DNA of 64,000 nt, from the NCBI RefSeq assembly GCF_000744785.1, contig NZ_JQMO01000002.1, positions 2,232,001-2,296,000 of the forward strand. Reading direction: 5' to 3'. The position numbers and the translations under genes are program-made. Origin of the DNA: Kitasatospora azatica KCTC 9699 (GTDB taxonomy: Bacteria > Actinomycetota > Actinomycetes > Streptomycetales > Streptomycetaceae). The notes under the pieces were generated by a model. It was not told the origin of the DNA and did not search any database. It saw only the letters and a program-made list of their open reading frames with translations. Shown here in pieces: positions 41,309-50,356 of the stretch. The number at the start of each line of letters is the position of its first letter. The first letter of the stretch is position 1.

Positions 41309-41314
41309 GGCCCC

Positions 41315-41959
41315 ATGACCTTCCACGGCTGGCCGGCCGAGGCCCTCGACTTCTACGAGGGCCTCGAGGCCGACAACTCGAAGACCTACTGGACCGCCCA
41401 CAAGGCGCTCTACGACGAGGCGGTGCACGGGCCGACCGCCGAGCTGCTGGCGGAGCTGGAGGGCGAGTTCGGCCCCGGCAAGATCTTCCGGCCCAACCGC
41501 GACCTGCGGTTCAGCGCCGACAAGTCCCCGTACAAGACCCACCTGGGCGCCTTCCTGGAGCAGGGCGGCTACATCCAGCTCTCGGCCAACGGGCTGGCGT
41601 CCGGCCTGGGCATGTACCAGCTGGCGACGGATCAGCTGGACCGCTACCGGCGCGCGGTCGACGAGGAGGTGACCGGCCGGGAGTTGGAGCGGGTGATCGC
41701 CCAGCTGGCGAAGAAGGACATCGGCGTGGTCGGGGTGAGCTCGCTGAAGAGCGCCCCGCGCGGCTACCCGAAGGACCATCCGCGGATCGAACTGCTGCGG
41801 CACAAGGGGCTGATCGCCTGGCAGGAGTGGCCGGTGGAGCCCTGGCTTGGCACCGCCGAGGCCAAGACCCGGATCGCCGCCTTCCTGCGCGGTGCCCGGC
41901 CGTTGAAGGACTGGCTCGGCACCCGGGTGGGGCCGAGCCAGGAACCGCCGAGACGGTAG
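41315..41959 (+). CDS. DUF2461 (TIGR02453) family protein
   Basis: A 214-residue protein of a conserved but uncharacterised family. Recognisable blocks are ALDFYEGLEADNSKTYWTAH, KIFRPNRDLRFSADKSPYKTH and the aromatic/glycine pattern GGYIQLSANGLASGLGMYQL. The function is unknown. The stop is followed at once by a purine-rich octamer array. It is convergent with ctaB. Confidence 0.85.
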   Translation: MTFHGWPAEALDFYEGLEADNSKTYWTAHKALYDEAVHGPTAELLAELEGEFGPGKIFRPNRDLRFSADKSPYKTHLGAFLEQGGYIQLSANGLASGLGMYQLATDQLDRYRRAVDEEVTGRELERVIAQLAKKDIGVVGVSSLKSAPRGYPKDHPRIELLRHKGLIAWQEWPVEPWLGTAEAKTRIAAFLRGARPLKDWLGTRVGPSQEPPRR

Positions 41960-42014
41960 GAAGACAGGAAGACAGGGAGGTAGGAAAGCAGGAAAGCAGG
42001 AAGGCAGGGAGAAA
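41959..42014. repeat. Array of seven 8-bp purine-rich tandem repeats
   Basis: Seven consecutive octamers follow the pattern GGAARRCA: GGAAGACA twice, GGGAGGTA, GGAAAGCA twice, GGAAGGCA and GGGAGAAA. The array starts at the DUF2461 stop codon and ends 15 bases before the ctaB stop. Its purine-only bias on one strand is striking in this GC-rich genome, and it may vary between strains. Confidence 0.85.
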
Positions 42015-42028
42015 AGAAGGCTGGAGGA

Positions 42029-42976
42029 CTACCGCAGGAACGGATCCACCGCGATCGCCACCATCAGCAGCGTCAGGTAGGTGATCGACCAGTGGAACAG
42101 CCGCATCTCCTTGAGCTTCGCGCCCACCACTCCGGCCTTGGCGCGCGCATACAGCCCGTGCGCCTCCTTGAGCCAGAACGCGCCCAGCAGCACCGCCGAG
42201 ACGGGGTACAGCCAGCTGGTGTGCGCCAGCGGCCACAGGGCCAGCGAGACCGCGACCATGACCCAGCTGTAGATGACGATCTGTCGGGCCACGGCCAGGT
42301 TGCCCGCCGTGACCGGCAGCATCGGCACGCCGGCCTTGGCGTAGTCCTCGCGCACCTTCATGGAGAGCGGCCAGTAGTGCGGCGGCGTCCAGAAGAAGAT
42401 CACCAGGAAGAGCACGAACGGCGCCCAGCTCAGCGAGCCGGTCACCGCCGCCCAGCCCACCAGCACCGGCATGCAGCCGGCGATGCCGCCCCAGACGATG
42501 TTCTGCGCGGTGCGCCGCTTCAGGCCCAGGGTGTAGACGAAGACGTAGAAGAGGTAGCCGGCCAGCGCCAGCCCGGAGGCCAGCCAGTTCACCAGGAAGC
42601 CGAGCCAGAGGGTGGAGACCACGCCCAGCGCGATGCCGAAGACCATCGCCTCGCGCGGCGAGACCATCCCGGTGACCAGCGGCCGCCGCTCGGTGCGGCT
42701 CATCACGGCGTCGATGTCGCGGTCGATGTACATGTTGAGCGCGTTGGCGCCGCCCGCCGACAGGTAGCCGCCGACGACCACCGCCAGCACCAGGACCAGG
42801 TTCGGGACCCCGCGCTGCGCCAGGAACATCACCGGGACCGTGCTCATCAGCAGCAGCTCGATGATCCGCGGCTTGGTCAGTGCGACGAATGCCCCTAGAC
42901 GGGCCCCGAACGACCGAGGGGTGGGGGTCGTCCCACTGTCCCCGGCGGGGCGGGATTCGACGGCGGTCACGAACAC
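42029..42976 (-). CDS. ctaB: Heme O synthase (protoheme IX farnesyltransferase)
   Basis: A 315-residue UbiA-superfamily membrane prenyltransferase that farnesylates heme B. The two Asp-rich sites are [15 protein letters not shown] and the later [16 protein letters not shown], with [15 protein letters not shown] at the N-terminus and about nine hydrophobic helices. The start may be GTG 42976 (MFVTAVES) or GTG 42970. It is divergent from tkt. Confidence 0.95.
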   Translation of the reverse strand: MFVTAVESRPAGDSGTTPTPRSFGARLGAFVALTKPRIIELLLMSTVPVMFLAQRGVPNLVLVLAVVVGGYLSAGGANALNMYIDRDIDAVMSRTERRPLVTGMVSPREAMVFGIALGVVSTLWLGFLVNWLASGLALAGYLFYVFVYTLGLKRRTAQNIVWGGIAGCMPVLVGWAAVTGSLSWAPFVLFLVIFFWTPPHYWPLSMKVREDYAKAGVPMLPVTAGNLAVARQIVIYSWVMVAVSLALWPLAHTSWLYPVSAVLLGAFWLKEAHGLYARAKAGVVGAKLKEMRLFHWSITYLTLLMVAIAVDPFLR

Positions 42977-43406
42977 CCCAACTGAAGATGAATCTTCGCA
43001 GGCGTTCCGGTTCCGAGGAGCTCGTGAATCCGTTCACGCTGCGCGTACCACGCCACCTTAGACGGTTCCGATCCGCCGATCGGCTCCGGGGTCGGCTGAC
43101 GGGGCCCGACCGCACCCCCGTGGGTGAACTGCCCAGTTCAGCGGAGCGCGACCCGGGACAAACCAGGCCAAGGTGGGATGGGTGCCCCTGATGCACTGCA
43201 CACAGTGCGACTGGGAATCTGGCCGCGAAATGCCGGGTTGTGGGCGATCGGAAGGCGGGCCCCGGCACTGACGGTAGGCTCGCCCGGAGAAGCGGGAACA
43301 GCCCTCCGTGACCGGCACTACCGATCAAGCGTCAGGCCCACAGTGTGGTGGCCGACCCGGTCCCTTCACGGGGTCACAGTTCAATACGGAAGGAGCCCTG
43401 AGAAGG
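42977..43406. other. Divergent control region of ctaB and tkt
   Basis: A 430-base gap. Near the ctaB side there is a palindrome with arms CGTGAA (43023-43028) and TTCACG (43033-43038), a possible operator. A TAGGCT box at 43275-43280 could be a -10 for tkt, giving a leader of about 120 bases. The tkt frame is open back to a GTG at 43308, but that extension lacks similarity to transketolases. Nothing else is evident. Confidence 0.4.
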
Positions 43407-45506
43407 GTGAGCACGACGCCGACGAACGCAATCGAGTGGTCCGACCTTGACGAGCGAACGGTGGACACGGCCCGCGTTTTGGCCATGGACGCAGTACAGA
43501 AGGTCGGGAACGGGCACCCGGGTACCGCTATGGCCCTGGCCCCTGCCGCCTACGTCATCTTCCAGCGCTTTCTGCGCCATGACCCGACCGACCCCAACTG
43601 GGTGGGCCGGGACCGCTTCGTGCTGTCCCCGGGTCACACCAGCATGACCCTGTACACCCAGCTCTTCCTCTCCGGCTACGGCCTGGAGCTGGACGACCTG
43701 AAGTCCTTCCGGGTGCACGGCAGCCGCACCCCGGGCCACCCGGAGCACGGCCACACCGCCGGCGTGGAGACCACCACCGGTCCGCTCGGCCAGGGCATCG
43801 CCAACGCGGTGGGCATGGCGATGGCGGCCCGCTACGAGCGTGGCCTGTTCGACCCGCAGGCGCCCGAGGGCAGCTCGCCGTTCGACCACACCATCTGGGC
43901 CATCGTCTCCGACGGCGACCTGGAGGAGGGCATCTCCGCCGAGGCCTCCTCGCTGGCCGGCCACCAGAAGCTGGGCAACCTGGTCGCGCTCTACGACGAC
44001 AACCACATCTCGATCGAGGGCGACACCCACACCGCCTTCTCCGAGGACGTGCTGCACCGCTACGAGGCGTACGGCTGGCACGTGCAGCGGGTCGCCCCGA
44101 AGAGCAACGGCGACATCGACGTCCAGGAGCTGGGCGCCGCGCTGGCCGCCGCCAAGGCCGAGACCTCGCGCCCGTCGATCATCGCGATGCGCACGATCAT
44201 CGCCTGGCCGGCCCCGGACGCGCAGAACACCGCCAAGGCGCACGGCTCCGCGCTCGGCGCCGCCGAGATCGCCGCCACCAAGAAGGTGCTGGGCTTCGAC
44301 CCCGAGCGCACCTTCGAGGTCACCGACGAGGTGCTCAGCCACGCCCGTCAGGTGATCCAGCGCGGCAAGGCGGCCCGTGCCGAGTGGGAGAAGTCCTACC
44401 TGGAGTGGCGCGCCAGCGACCCGTCGCGCGCGGCCGAGTTCGACCGGATCCAGGCCGGCGAGCTGCCCAACGGCTGGAAGAAGCTGCTCCCGGTCTTCCC
44501 GGCCGGCAAGGACGTCGCCACCCGCAAGGCCGGCGGCGACACCCTGAAGGCCTTCGGCGCGGTGATCCCGGAGCTGTGGGGCGGCTCGGCCGACCTCGCG
44601 GAGTCCAACCTCACCACGATCGACGAGGGCAGCTCCTTCCTCCCCGAGGACAACCCGCTCAAGGGCGCCAACCCGTACGGCCGGACCATCCACTTCGGCA
44701 TCCGCGAGCACGCCATGGGCTCGGCCATGAACGGCATCGCGCTGCACGGCAAGACCCGCGTGTACGGCGGCACCTTCCTGGTCTTCTCGGACTACATGCG
44801 CCCGGCGGTCCGGCTGGCCGCGCTGATGAAGCTGCCGGTCACCTACGTCTGGACGCACGACTCGATCGGCCTCGGCGAGGACGGCCCGACCCACCAGCCG
44901 GTCGAGCACCTGGCCGCGCTGCGCGCCATCCCGGGCCTGTCGGTGGTCCGCCCGGCCGACGCCAACGAGACCGCGGTCGCCTGGCGCACCGTCCTGGAGC
45001 GCCAGACCACCCACCCCGGCCCGGTCGGCCTGGCGCTGACCCGCCAGGGCGTGCCGACCTGGGACCGCGAGGTCTTCGGCTCGGCCGACGGCACCGCGAA
45101 GGGCGGCTACGTGCTGGCCGAGGCCTCCAACGGCGCCCCGCAGGTGATCCTGATCGGCACCGGCTCCGAGGTTCAGCTGGCGGTCCAGGCGCGCGAGACA
45201 CTGGAGGCCGAGGGCATCCCCACCCGCGTGGTCTCGATGCCGTCCGTCGAGTGGTTCCACGAGCAGGACCAGGCGTACCGCGACCAGGTGCTGCCGCCCA
45301 CCGTCAAGGCCCGGGTCTCGGTCGAGGCCGGGATCGCCCAGGGCTGGCGCGAGTTCGTGGGCGACCACGGCCAGATCGTCAGCCTGGACCACTTCGGCGC
45401 GTCGGCCGACTACCAGGTGCTGTACCAGGAGTTCGGCATCACCGCCGAGGCCGTGACGCACGCCGCCCACAAGTCGCTGCGCTCGCTGGAAGCCGTCAAC
45501 CGCTAG
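43407..45506 (+). CDS. tkt: Transketolase
   Basis: A 699-residue thiamine-diphosphate enzyme of the non-oxidative pentose phosphate pathway. Visible are [33 protein letters not shown], the ThDP/metal region [25 protein letters not shown], the catalytic Glu region [22 protein letters not shown] and the C-terminal [15 protein letters not shown]. The first glycine of the classical GDG motif is Ser here (SDGD), while the metal-binding Asp is kept. The GTG at 43407 is chosen by alignment to family N-termini. It heads the tkt-tal-zwf-opcA-pgl cluster. Confidence 0.95.
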   Translation: MSTTPTNAIEWSDLDERTVDTARVLAMDAVQKVGNGHPGTAMALAPAAYVIFQRFLRHDPTDPNWVGRDRFVLSPGHTSMTLYTQLFLSGYGLELDDLKSFRVHGSRTPGHPEHGHTAGVETTTGPLGQGIANAVGMAMAARYERGLFDPQAPEGSSPFDHTIWAIVSDGDLEEGISAEASSLAGHQKLGNLVALYDDNHISIEGDTHTAFSEDVLHRYEAYGWHVQRVAPKSNGDIDVQELGAALAAAKAETSRPSIIAMRTIIAWPAPDAQNTAKAHGSALGAAEIAATKKVLGFDPERTFEVTDEVLSHARQVIQRGKAARAEWEKSYLEWRASDPSRAAEFDRIQAGELPNGWKKLLPVFPAGKDVATRKAGGDTLKAFGAVIPELWGGSADLAESNLTTIDEGSSFLPEDNPLKGANPYGRTIHFGIREHAMGSAMNGIALHGKTRVYGGTFLVFSDYMRPAVRLAALMKLPVTYVWTHDSIGLGEDGPTHQPVEHLAALRAIPGLSVVRPADANETAVAWRTVLERQTTHPGPVGLALTRQGVPTWDREVFGSADGTAKGGYVLAEASNGAPQVILIGTGSEVQLAVQARETLEAEGIPTRVVSMPSVEWFHEQDQAYRDQVLPPTVKARVSVEAGIAQGWREFVGDHGQIVSLDHFGASADYQVLYQEFGITAEAVTHAAHKSLRSLEAVNR

Positions 45507-45554
45507 ACCCCGCCCGCTTCCTGAACCACTGATAGACACGAAGGACTGAGCAGT

Positions 45555-46700
45555 ATGACTGACGCATTGAAGCGCCTCAGCGACGAAGGCGTGGCGATCT
45601 GGCTGGACGACCTCAGCCGCGCCCGGCTGAACAGCGGCAACCTGGCCGAACTGGTGCAGAGCAAGCACGTCGTCGGTGTCACCACCAACCCGACCATCTT
45701 CCAGAAGGCGATCGCCGGCAGCGGCGACACCTCCTACGACGGCCAGCTGCGCGACCTCGCGGTGCGCAAGGTCACCACCGACGAGGCGATCCGCATGATC
45801 ACCACCTCGGACGTGCGGGACGCCGCCGACGTGCTGCGCTCGGTGTACGACGCGAGCAACGGCCGCGACGGCCGGGTCTCGATCGAGGTGGACCCGCGGC
45901 TGGCCCACCAGACCGCGCCCACCGTGGCCGAGGCCAAGCAGCTGTGGTGGCTGGTGGACCGTCCGAACATCTTCATCAAGATCCCGGCCACCAAGGCCGG
46001 CCTGCCCGCGATCAGCGAGGTGATCGGCCGGGGCATCAGCGTCAACGTCACGCTGATCTTCTCGCTGGACCGCTACAAGGCCGTGATCGACGCCTTCCTG
46101 ACCGGTCTCGAGGAGGCCAGGGCCAAGGGCATCGACCTGTCCTCGATCGAGTCGGTCGCCTCCTTCTTCGTGTCCCGGGTGGACAGCGAGATCGACAAGC
46201 GGCTCGACGCGATCGGCACCGACGAGGCCAAGTCGCTGCGCTCCAAGGCCGCGCTGGCCAACGCCCGGCTCGCCTACCAGGCGTACGAGGAGGTCTTCGG
46301 CTCGGTGGACGGCAAGAAGCCGGCCAGCGACCGCTGGACCGCCCTGGAGGCGGCCGGTGCCAAGCCGCAGCGTCCGCTCTGGGCCTCGACCGGCGTGAAG
46401 GACCCGGCGCTGCCGGACACCCTGTACGTGACCGAGCTGGTGGCCCCCGGCACCGTCAACACCATGCCCGAGGCCACCCTGGACGCCACCGGCGACCACG
46501 GCGTGGTGACCGGTGACACCATCACCGGCGGCTACGCCGAGGCGCAGGGCGTGCTGGACGCGCTGGCCGCGGTCGGCGTCGACTACGACGACGTGGTGCA
46601 GGTCCTGGAGGACGAGGGCGTCAGCAAGTTCGAGGTCTCCTGGCAGGAGCTGCTCGACACGGTGACCGCCTCGCTGGCCTCCTTCGCCGAAGGTAAGTGA
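45555..46700 (+). CDS. tal: Transaldolase
   Basis: A 381-residue transaldolase of the longer actinobacterial type. The Schiff-base lysine is in [12 protein letters not shown], with [13 protein letters not shown] near the N-terminus and [19 protein letters not shown]. It exchanges dihydroxyacetone units between sugar phosphates. It lies 48 bases after tkt, with AAGGACTGAG upstream, and is followed by zwf after 33 bases; this is one transcriptional unit. Confidence 0.95.
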   Translation: MTDALKRLSDEGVAIWLDDLSRARLNSGNLAELVQSKHVVGVTTNPTIFQKAIAGSGDTSYDGQLRDLAVRKVTTDEAIRMITTSDVRDAADVLRSVYDASNGRDGRVSIEVDPRLAHQTAPTVAEAKQLWWLVDRPNIFIKIPATKAGLPAISEVIGRGISVNVTLIFSLDRYKAVIDAFLTGLEEARAKGIDLSSIESVASFFVSRVDSEIDKRLDAIGTDEAKSLRSKAALANARLAYQAYEEVFGSVDGKKPASDRWTALEAAGAKPQRPLWASTGVKDPALPDTLYVTELVAPGTVNTMPEATLDATGDHGVVTGDTITGGYAEAQGVLDALAAVGVDYDDVVQVLEDEGVSKFEVSWQELLDTVTASLASFAEGK

Positions 46701-46733
46701 CCCTGCTCGACTGCACTGAAGCGGAGCCCATCA

Positions 46734-48320
46734 GTGAGCAATGCACAGGCATTTCCCGACCTTGAGGGGGCCGAGGTGACGCAAGGCGAGATCCCGCAGT
46801 TGCCCGCGAACCCGCTGCGCGACCCGGCGGACCGCCGGCTGCCGCGCATCGCCGGCCCGTCCGGCCTGGTCATCTTCGGCGTCACCGGGGACCTCTCCCG
46901 GAAGAAGTTGATGCCGGCGATCTACGACCTGGCCAACCGCGGCCTGCTGCCGCCGGGTTTCTCACTGGTGGGCTTCGCCCGCCGCGAGTGGGAGCACGAG
47001 GACTTCGCGAAGGAGGTGCACGACGCCGTCAAGGAGCACGCACGCACCCCCTTCCGTGAGGAGGTGTGGCAGCAGCTCGCCAAGGGCATGCGGTTCGTCC
47101 AGGGCACCTTCGACGACGACGAGGCCTTCGAGACGCTGCGCCAGACCATCGAGGACCTGGACAAGGCACAGGGCACCAGCGGCAACTTCGCCTTCTACCT
47201 CTCGGTGCCCCCGAAGTTCTTCCCCAACGTGGTCCAGCAGTTGAAGAAGCACGGCCTGGCCGACCCGCCGCAGGGCTCCTGGCGCCGTGCGGTGATCGAG
47301 AAGCCCTTCGGTCACGACCTGACGAGCGCTCAGGAGCTCAACAAGGTCGTGCACGAGGTCTTCCCGCGCGACGAGGTATTCCGGATCGACCACTACCTCG
47401 GCAAGGAGACGGTCCAGAACATCCTGGCGCTGCGCTTCGCCAACTCGATGTTCGAGCCGATCTGGAACCGGTCCTACGTGGACCACGTGCAGATCACCAT
47501 GGCCGAGGACATCGGCATCGGGGGCCGCGCCGGGTACTACGACGGCATCGGCTCGGCCCGTGACGTGATCCAGAACCACCTGCTCCAGCTGATGGCGCTG
47601 ACCGCCATCGAGGAGCCGGCCTCGTTCCACCCCAAGGCCCTGGTCGCGGAGAAGCTCAAGGTGCTCAGCGCCGTGCAGCTGCCCAAGGACCTCGGCCGGC
47701 ACACCGTGCGCGGCCAGTACGCGTCCGGCTGGCAGGGCGGCGAGGAGGTGGTCGGGTACCTGGACGAGGACGGCATCGACCCCGAGTCCAAGACCGACAC
47801 CTACGCGGCGATCAAGCTGGAGATCAACAACCGGCGCTGGGCCGGGGTCCCGTTCTACCTGCGCACGGGCAAGCGCCTGGGCCGCCGGGTGACCGAGATC
47901 GCGGTGGTCTTCCAGCGGGCCCCGTACCTGCCGTTCGACTCCTACGCGACCGAGGAGCTGGGGCAGAACGCCCTGGTGATCCGGGTGCAGCCGGACGAGG
48001 GCGTCACGGTGCGGTTCGGTTCCAAGGTGCCGGGGACCTCGATGGAGGTCCGGGACGTCACGATGGACTTCGCCTACGGCGAGTCGTTCACCGAGTCCAG
48101 CCCGGAGGCCTACGAGCGGCTCATCCTGGACGTGCTCCTCGGTGACGCCAACCTCTTCCCGCGGCACCAGGAGGTCGAGCTCTCCTGGGAGATCCTCGAC
48201 CCGATCGAGAAGTACTGGGACCAGCACGGCAAGCCCGCGCAGTACCCGGCCGGCACCTGGGGTCCGGCCGAGGCGGACGAGATGCTCGCACGAGACGGCA
48301 GGAGCTGGCGCCGGCCATGA
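46734..48320 (+). CDS. zwf: Glucose-6-phosphate 1-dehydrogenase
   Basis: A 528-residue enzyme for the first step of the oxidative pentose phosphate pathway, producing NADPH. The NADP fold is VIFGVTGDLSRKKLMPA, the substrate motif is FRIDHYLGKETVQNIL, and VIEKPFGHDLTSA is conserved. The start is GTG 46734. The stop overlaps opcA by 4 bases, so it is coupled to its assembly factor. Confidence 0.95.
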   Translation: MSNAQAFPDLEGAEVTQGEIPQLPANPLRDPADRRLPRIAGPSGLVIFGVTGDLSRKKLMPAIYDLANRGLLPPGFSLVGFARREWEHEDFAKEVHDAVKEHARTPFREEVWQQLAKGMRFVQGTFDDDEAFETLRQTIEDLDKAQGTSGNFAFYLSVPPKFFPNVVQQLKKHGLADPPQGSWRRAVIEKPFGHDLTSAQELNKVVHEVFPRDEVFRIDHYLGKETVQNILALRFANSMFEPIWNRSYVDHVQITMAEDIGIGGRAGYYDGIGSARDVIQNHLLQLMALTAIEEPASFHPKALVAEKLKVLSAVQLPKDLGRHTVRGQYASGWQGGEEVVGYLDEDGIDPESKTDTYAAIKLEINNRRWAGVPFYLRTGKRLGRRVTEIAVVFQRAPYLPFDSYATEELGQNALVIRVQPDEGVTVRFGSKVPGTSMEVRDVTMDFAYGESFTESSPEAYERLILDVLLGDANLFPRHQEVELSWEILDPIEKYWDQHGKPAQYPAGTWGPAEADEMLARDGRSWRRP

Positions 48321-49480
48321 AGATCGACCTGACGGACACCACGTCCAGCAAGATCAACAGTGCTCTGATGGACGCCCGCCGGGCCAGCGGTTCCACCGCG
48401 GCCGGGATGGTTCTCACGCTCGTCATCGTGGTGGACGAGGGCAGCGCGTACGACGCCCTCAAGGCCGCGAACGACGCCTCCCGTGAGCACCCCTCGCGGA
48501 TCCTGGCGGTGATCAAGCGGGCCGGGCGTTCGCCGCGGGCCCGCGCCGGGACCCGGCTGGACGCCGAGATCCTGGTCGGCTCGGACGCCGGCTCGGGCGA
48601 GACGGTGGTGCTGCGGATGCACGGCGAGCTGGTCTCGCACGCGCAGTCCGTGGTGCTGCCGCTGCTGCTGCCGGACGCCCCCGTGGTGGTCTGGTGGCCG
48701 GAGAACGCGCCGCTGCACGCCGCGCAGGACCCGCTGGGTGCGATCGCCCAGCGCCGGATCACCGACGCGGTCACCGCCGAGTCGCCGGTCGACCAGCTGG
48801 CGGTCCGGGCCGAGAGCTACAGCCCGGGTGACACCGACCTCGCCTGGACCAGGATCACCGGCTGGCGCTCGATGCTGGCCGCCGCCCTGGACCAGAAGCC
48901 CACCAAGGTCACCTCCGCGGTGGTCGAGGGCGAGTCGTACAACCCGAGCGTGGAGTTGCTCGGGCTCTGGCTGCACGACCGCCTGCGGGTGCCGGTGGAC
49001 CGGGTGGTCAGCGGCGGCCCGGGCATCACCGCGGTGCGGCTGCGCACCCGGGACGGCGAGATCGTGCTCGACCGGCCGGACGGCCTGATGGGCACCCTCT
49101 CCATCCCCGGTGCTCCGGACCGGATGGTGGCGCTCAAGCGGCGCGAGACCGCCGAGCTGATCGCCGAGGAGCTGCGCCGGCTCGACCCGGACGACATCTA
49201 CGCGGCGGCGGTTCGCACCGGCGTGAAGAGCCTGAACACGTCGAAGGGCCGGGCTCCGGCCGGCGCCGTCGTCGAGGCCGATCCGGCCGCGGCGGCGGGC
49301 AGCACCGTGGTCGAGGCCGCGGTGGCCACGCCCATGGTGACCGCCAAGGTCCCCGCCGCCGAGCAGCCCGCCGTGGCGCAGCCCGCTGCAACGAAGACGG
49401 CGGCTGCCAAGAAGGCCCCCGCGGCCAAGAAGGCGGCCACCACGAAGAAGGCCACCGCCCGCAAGCGGAGCGGCGCATGA
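48317..49480 (+). CDS. opcA: Glucose-6-phosphate dehydrogenase assembly protein OpcA
   Basis: A 387-residue OpcA, which activates and assembles Zwf in actinobacteria and cyanobacteria. Blocks include MKIDLTDTTSSKINSALMDA, VVLPLLLPDAPVVVWWPENAP and YNPSVELLGLWLHDRL. The last about 85 residues are an Ala/Lys-rich disordered tail with KKAP/KKA repeats (TAAAKKAPAAKKAATTKKAT), resembling histone-H1-like tails; this extension is longer than in many homologues. It overlaps zwf and pgl by 4 bases each. Confidence 0.95.
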   Translation: MKIDLTDTTSSKINSALMDARRASGSTAAGMVLTLVIVVDEGSAYDALKAANDASREHPSRILAVIKRAGRSPRARAGTRLDAEILVGSDAGSGETVVLRMHGELVSHAQSVVLPLLLPDAPVVVWWPENAPLHAAQDPLGAIAQRRITDAVTAESPVDQLAVRAESYSPGDTDLAWTRITGWRSMLAAALDQKPTKVTSAVVEGESYNPSVELLGLWLHDRLRVPVDRVVSGGPGITAVRLRTRDGEIVLDRPDGLMGTLSIPGAPDRMVALKRRETAELIAEELRRLDPDDIYAAAVRTGVKSLNTSKGRAPAGAVVEADPAAAAGSTVVEAAVATPMVTAKVPAAEQPAVAQPAATKTAAAKKAPAAKKAATTKKATARKRSGA

Positions 49481-50262
49481 CCCCGGTCCCGCAGCTGGTG
49501 GTGCACCGCGACAAGGAGCTGATGGCCCAGGCGGCCGCCGCGCGACTGATCACCAGGATCGTCGACGCGCAGTCCGCCCGGGGCACCGCCTCCGTGGTGC
49601 TCACCGGCGGCCGCAACGGCAATGCGCTGCTCGCGGCCATCGCCGAGTCCCCGGCCCGGGACGCGGTGGACTGGTCCCGGCTGGACCTGTGGTGGGGCGA
49701 CGAGCGCTTCGTCCCCTCCGCCGATCCCGAGCGCAACGCGGTGCAGGCCACCGACGAGCTGCTCGGCCGGGTCCCGCTGGACCCGGCCCGGGTGCACTTC
49801 ATGCCCGCCTCGGACGGCGTCGACGGCGCCGACGTGGAGGCCGCCGCCGAGCGGTACGCCGAGGAGCTGGCCAAGGCCGCGGGTCCGCAGGACCGCGGCC
49901 GGGTGCCCGCCTTCGACGTGCTGCTGCTCGGGGTCGGCCCGGACACCCACGTGGCCTCGCTCTTCCCCGAGCACCCGGGCGTGCGGGAGACCGCGCGCAC
50001 GGTGGTCGGGGTGCGCGGGGCGCCCAAGCCTCCGCCCACCCGGATCTCGCTGACCCTGCCGGCCATCCGGGCGGCGCGCGAGGTCTGGCTGTTGGCGGCC
50101 GGTGAGGACAAGGCGGACGCCGTGGCGCTGGCCCTGTCCGGTCCGGGCGAGCTGCTGGCCCCGGCCTCGGGTGCGTACGGCACGGTCCGCACACTCTGGC
50201 TGCTGGACCGCGCGGCTGCGGCCAAACTGCCGCCGCAGCTCTACCCGCCGGCCTCGGCCTGA
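49477..50262 (+). CDS. pgl: 6-phosphogluconolactonase
   Basis: A 261-residue DevB/SOL-type lactonase, the second oxidative pentose phosphate step. TGGRNGNALLAAIAES, LDLWWGDERFVPSADPERNAV, HFMPASDGVDGADVE and LLLGVGPDTHVASLFPEHPG match the family. The start overlaps the opcA stop. It is the last gene of the cluster; a terminator follows. Confidence 0.93.
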   Translation: MTPVPQLVVHRDKELMAQAAAARLITRIVDAQSARGTASVVLTGGRNGNALLAAIAESPARDAVDWSRLDLWWGDERFVPSADPERNAVQATDELLGRVPLDPARVHFMPASDGVDGADVEAAAERYAEELAKAAGPQDRGRVPAFDVLLLGVGPDTHVASLFPEHPGVRETARTVVGVRGAPKPPPTRISLTLPAIRAAREVWLLAAGEDKADAVALALSGPGELLAPASGAYGTVRTLWLLDRAAAAKLPPQLYPPASA

Positions 50263-50300
50263 CGGTCTGTCACAGCACAGCACACAGCACGGCACAGCAC

Positions 50301-50343
50301 GGCAGCGGGACGGTGCACCGACCAGGTGCGCTGTCCCGCTGCC
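50301..50343. terminator. Hairpin terminator after pgl
   Basis: Perfect 11-bp arms GGCAGCGGGAC (50301-50311) and GTCCCGCTGCC (50333-50343), preceded at 50270-50300 by an irregular CACAGCACAG/CACGGCACAG repeat. It lies between pgl and the convergent ABC permease gene. Confidence 0.75.
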
Positions 50344-50356
50344 TTTCCGGGGCGGC

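Noticed and set aside
43308..43406. GTG at 43308 as the tkt start
   Set aside because: The 33-residue extension is Gly/Pro-rich and does not resemble transketolase N-termini. GTG 43407 fits the family start.
46734..46810. Possible missing start or frameshift at the zwf 5' end
   Set aside because: The frame is intact; the gene simply uses a GTG start and has a longer N-terminus than enterobacterial Zwf.
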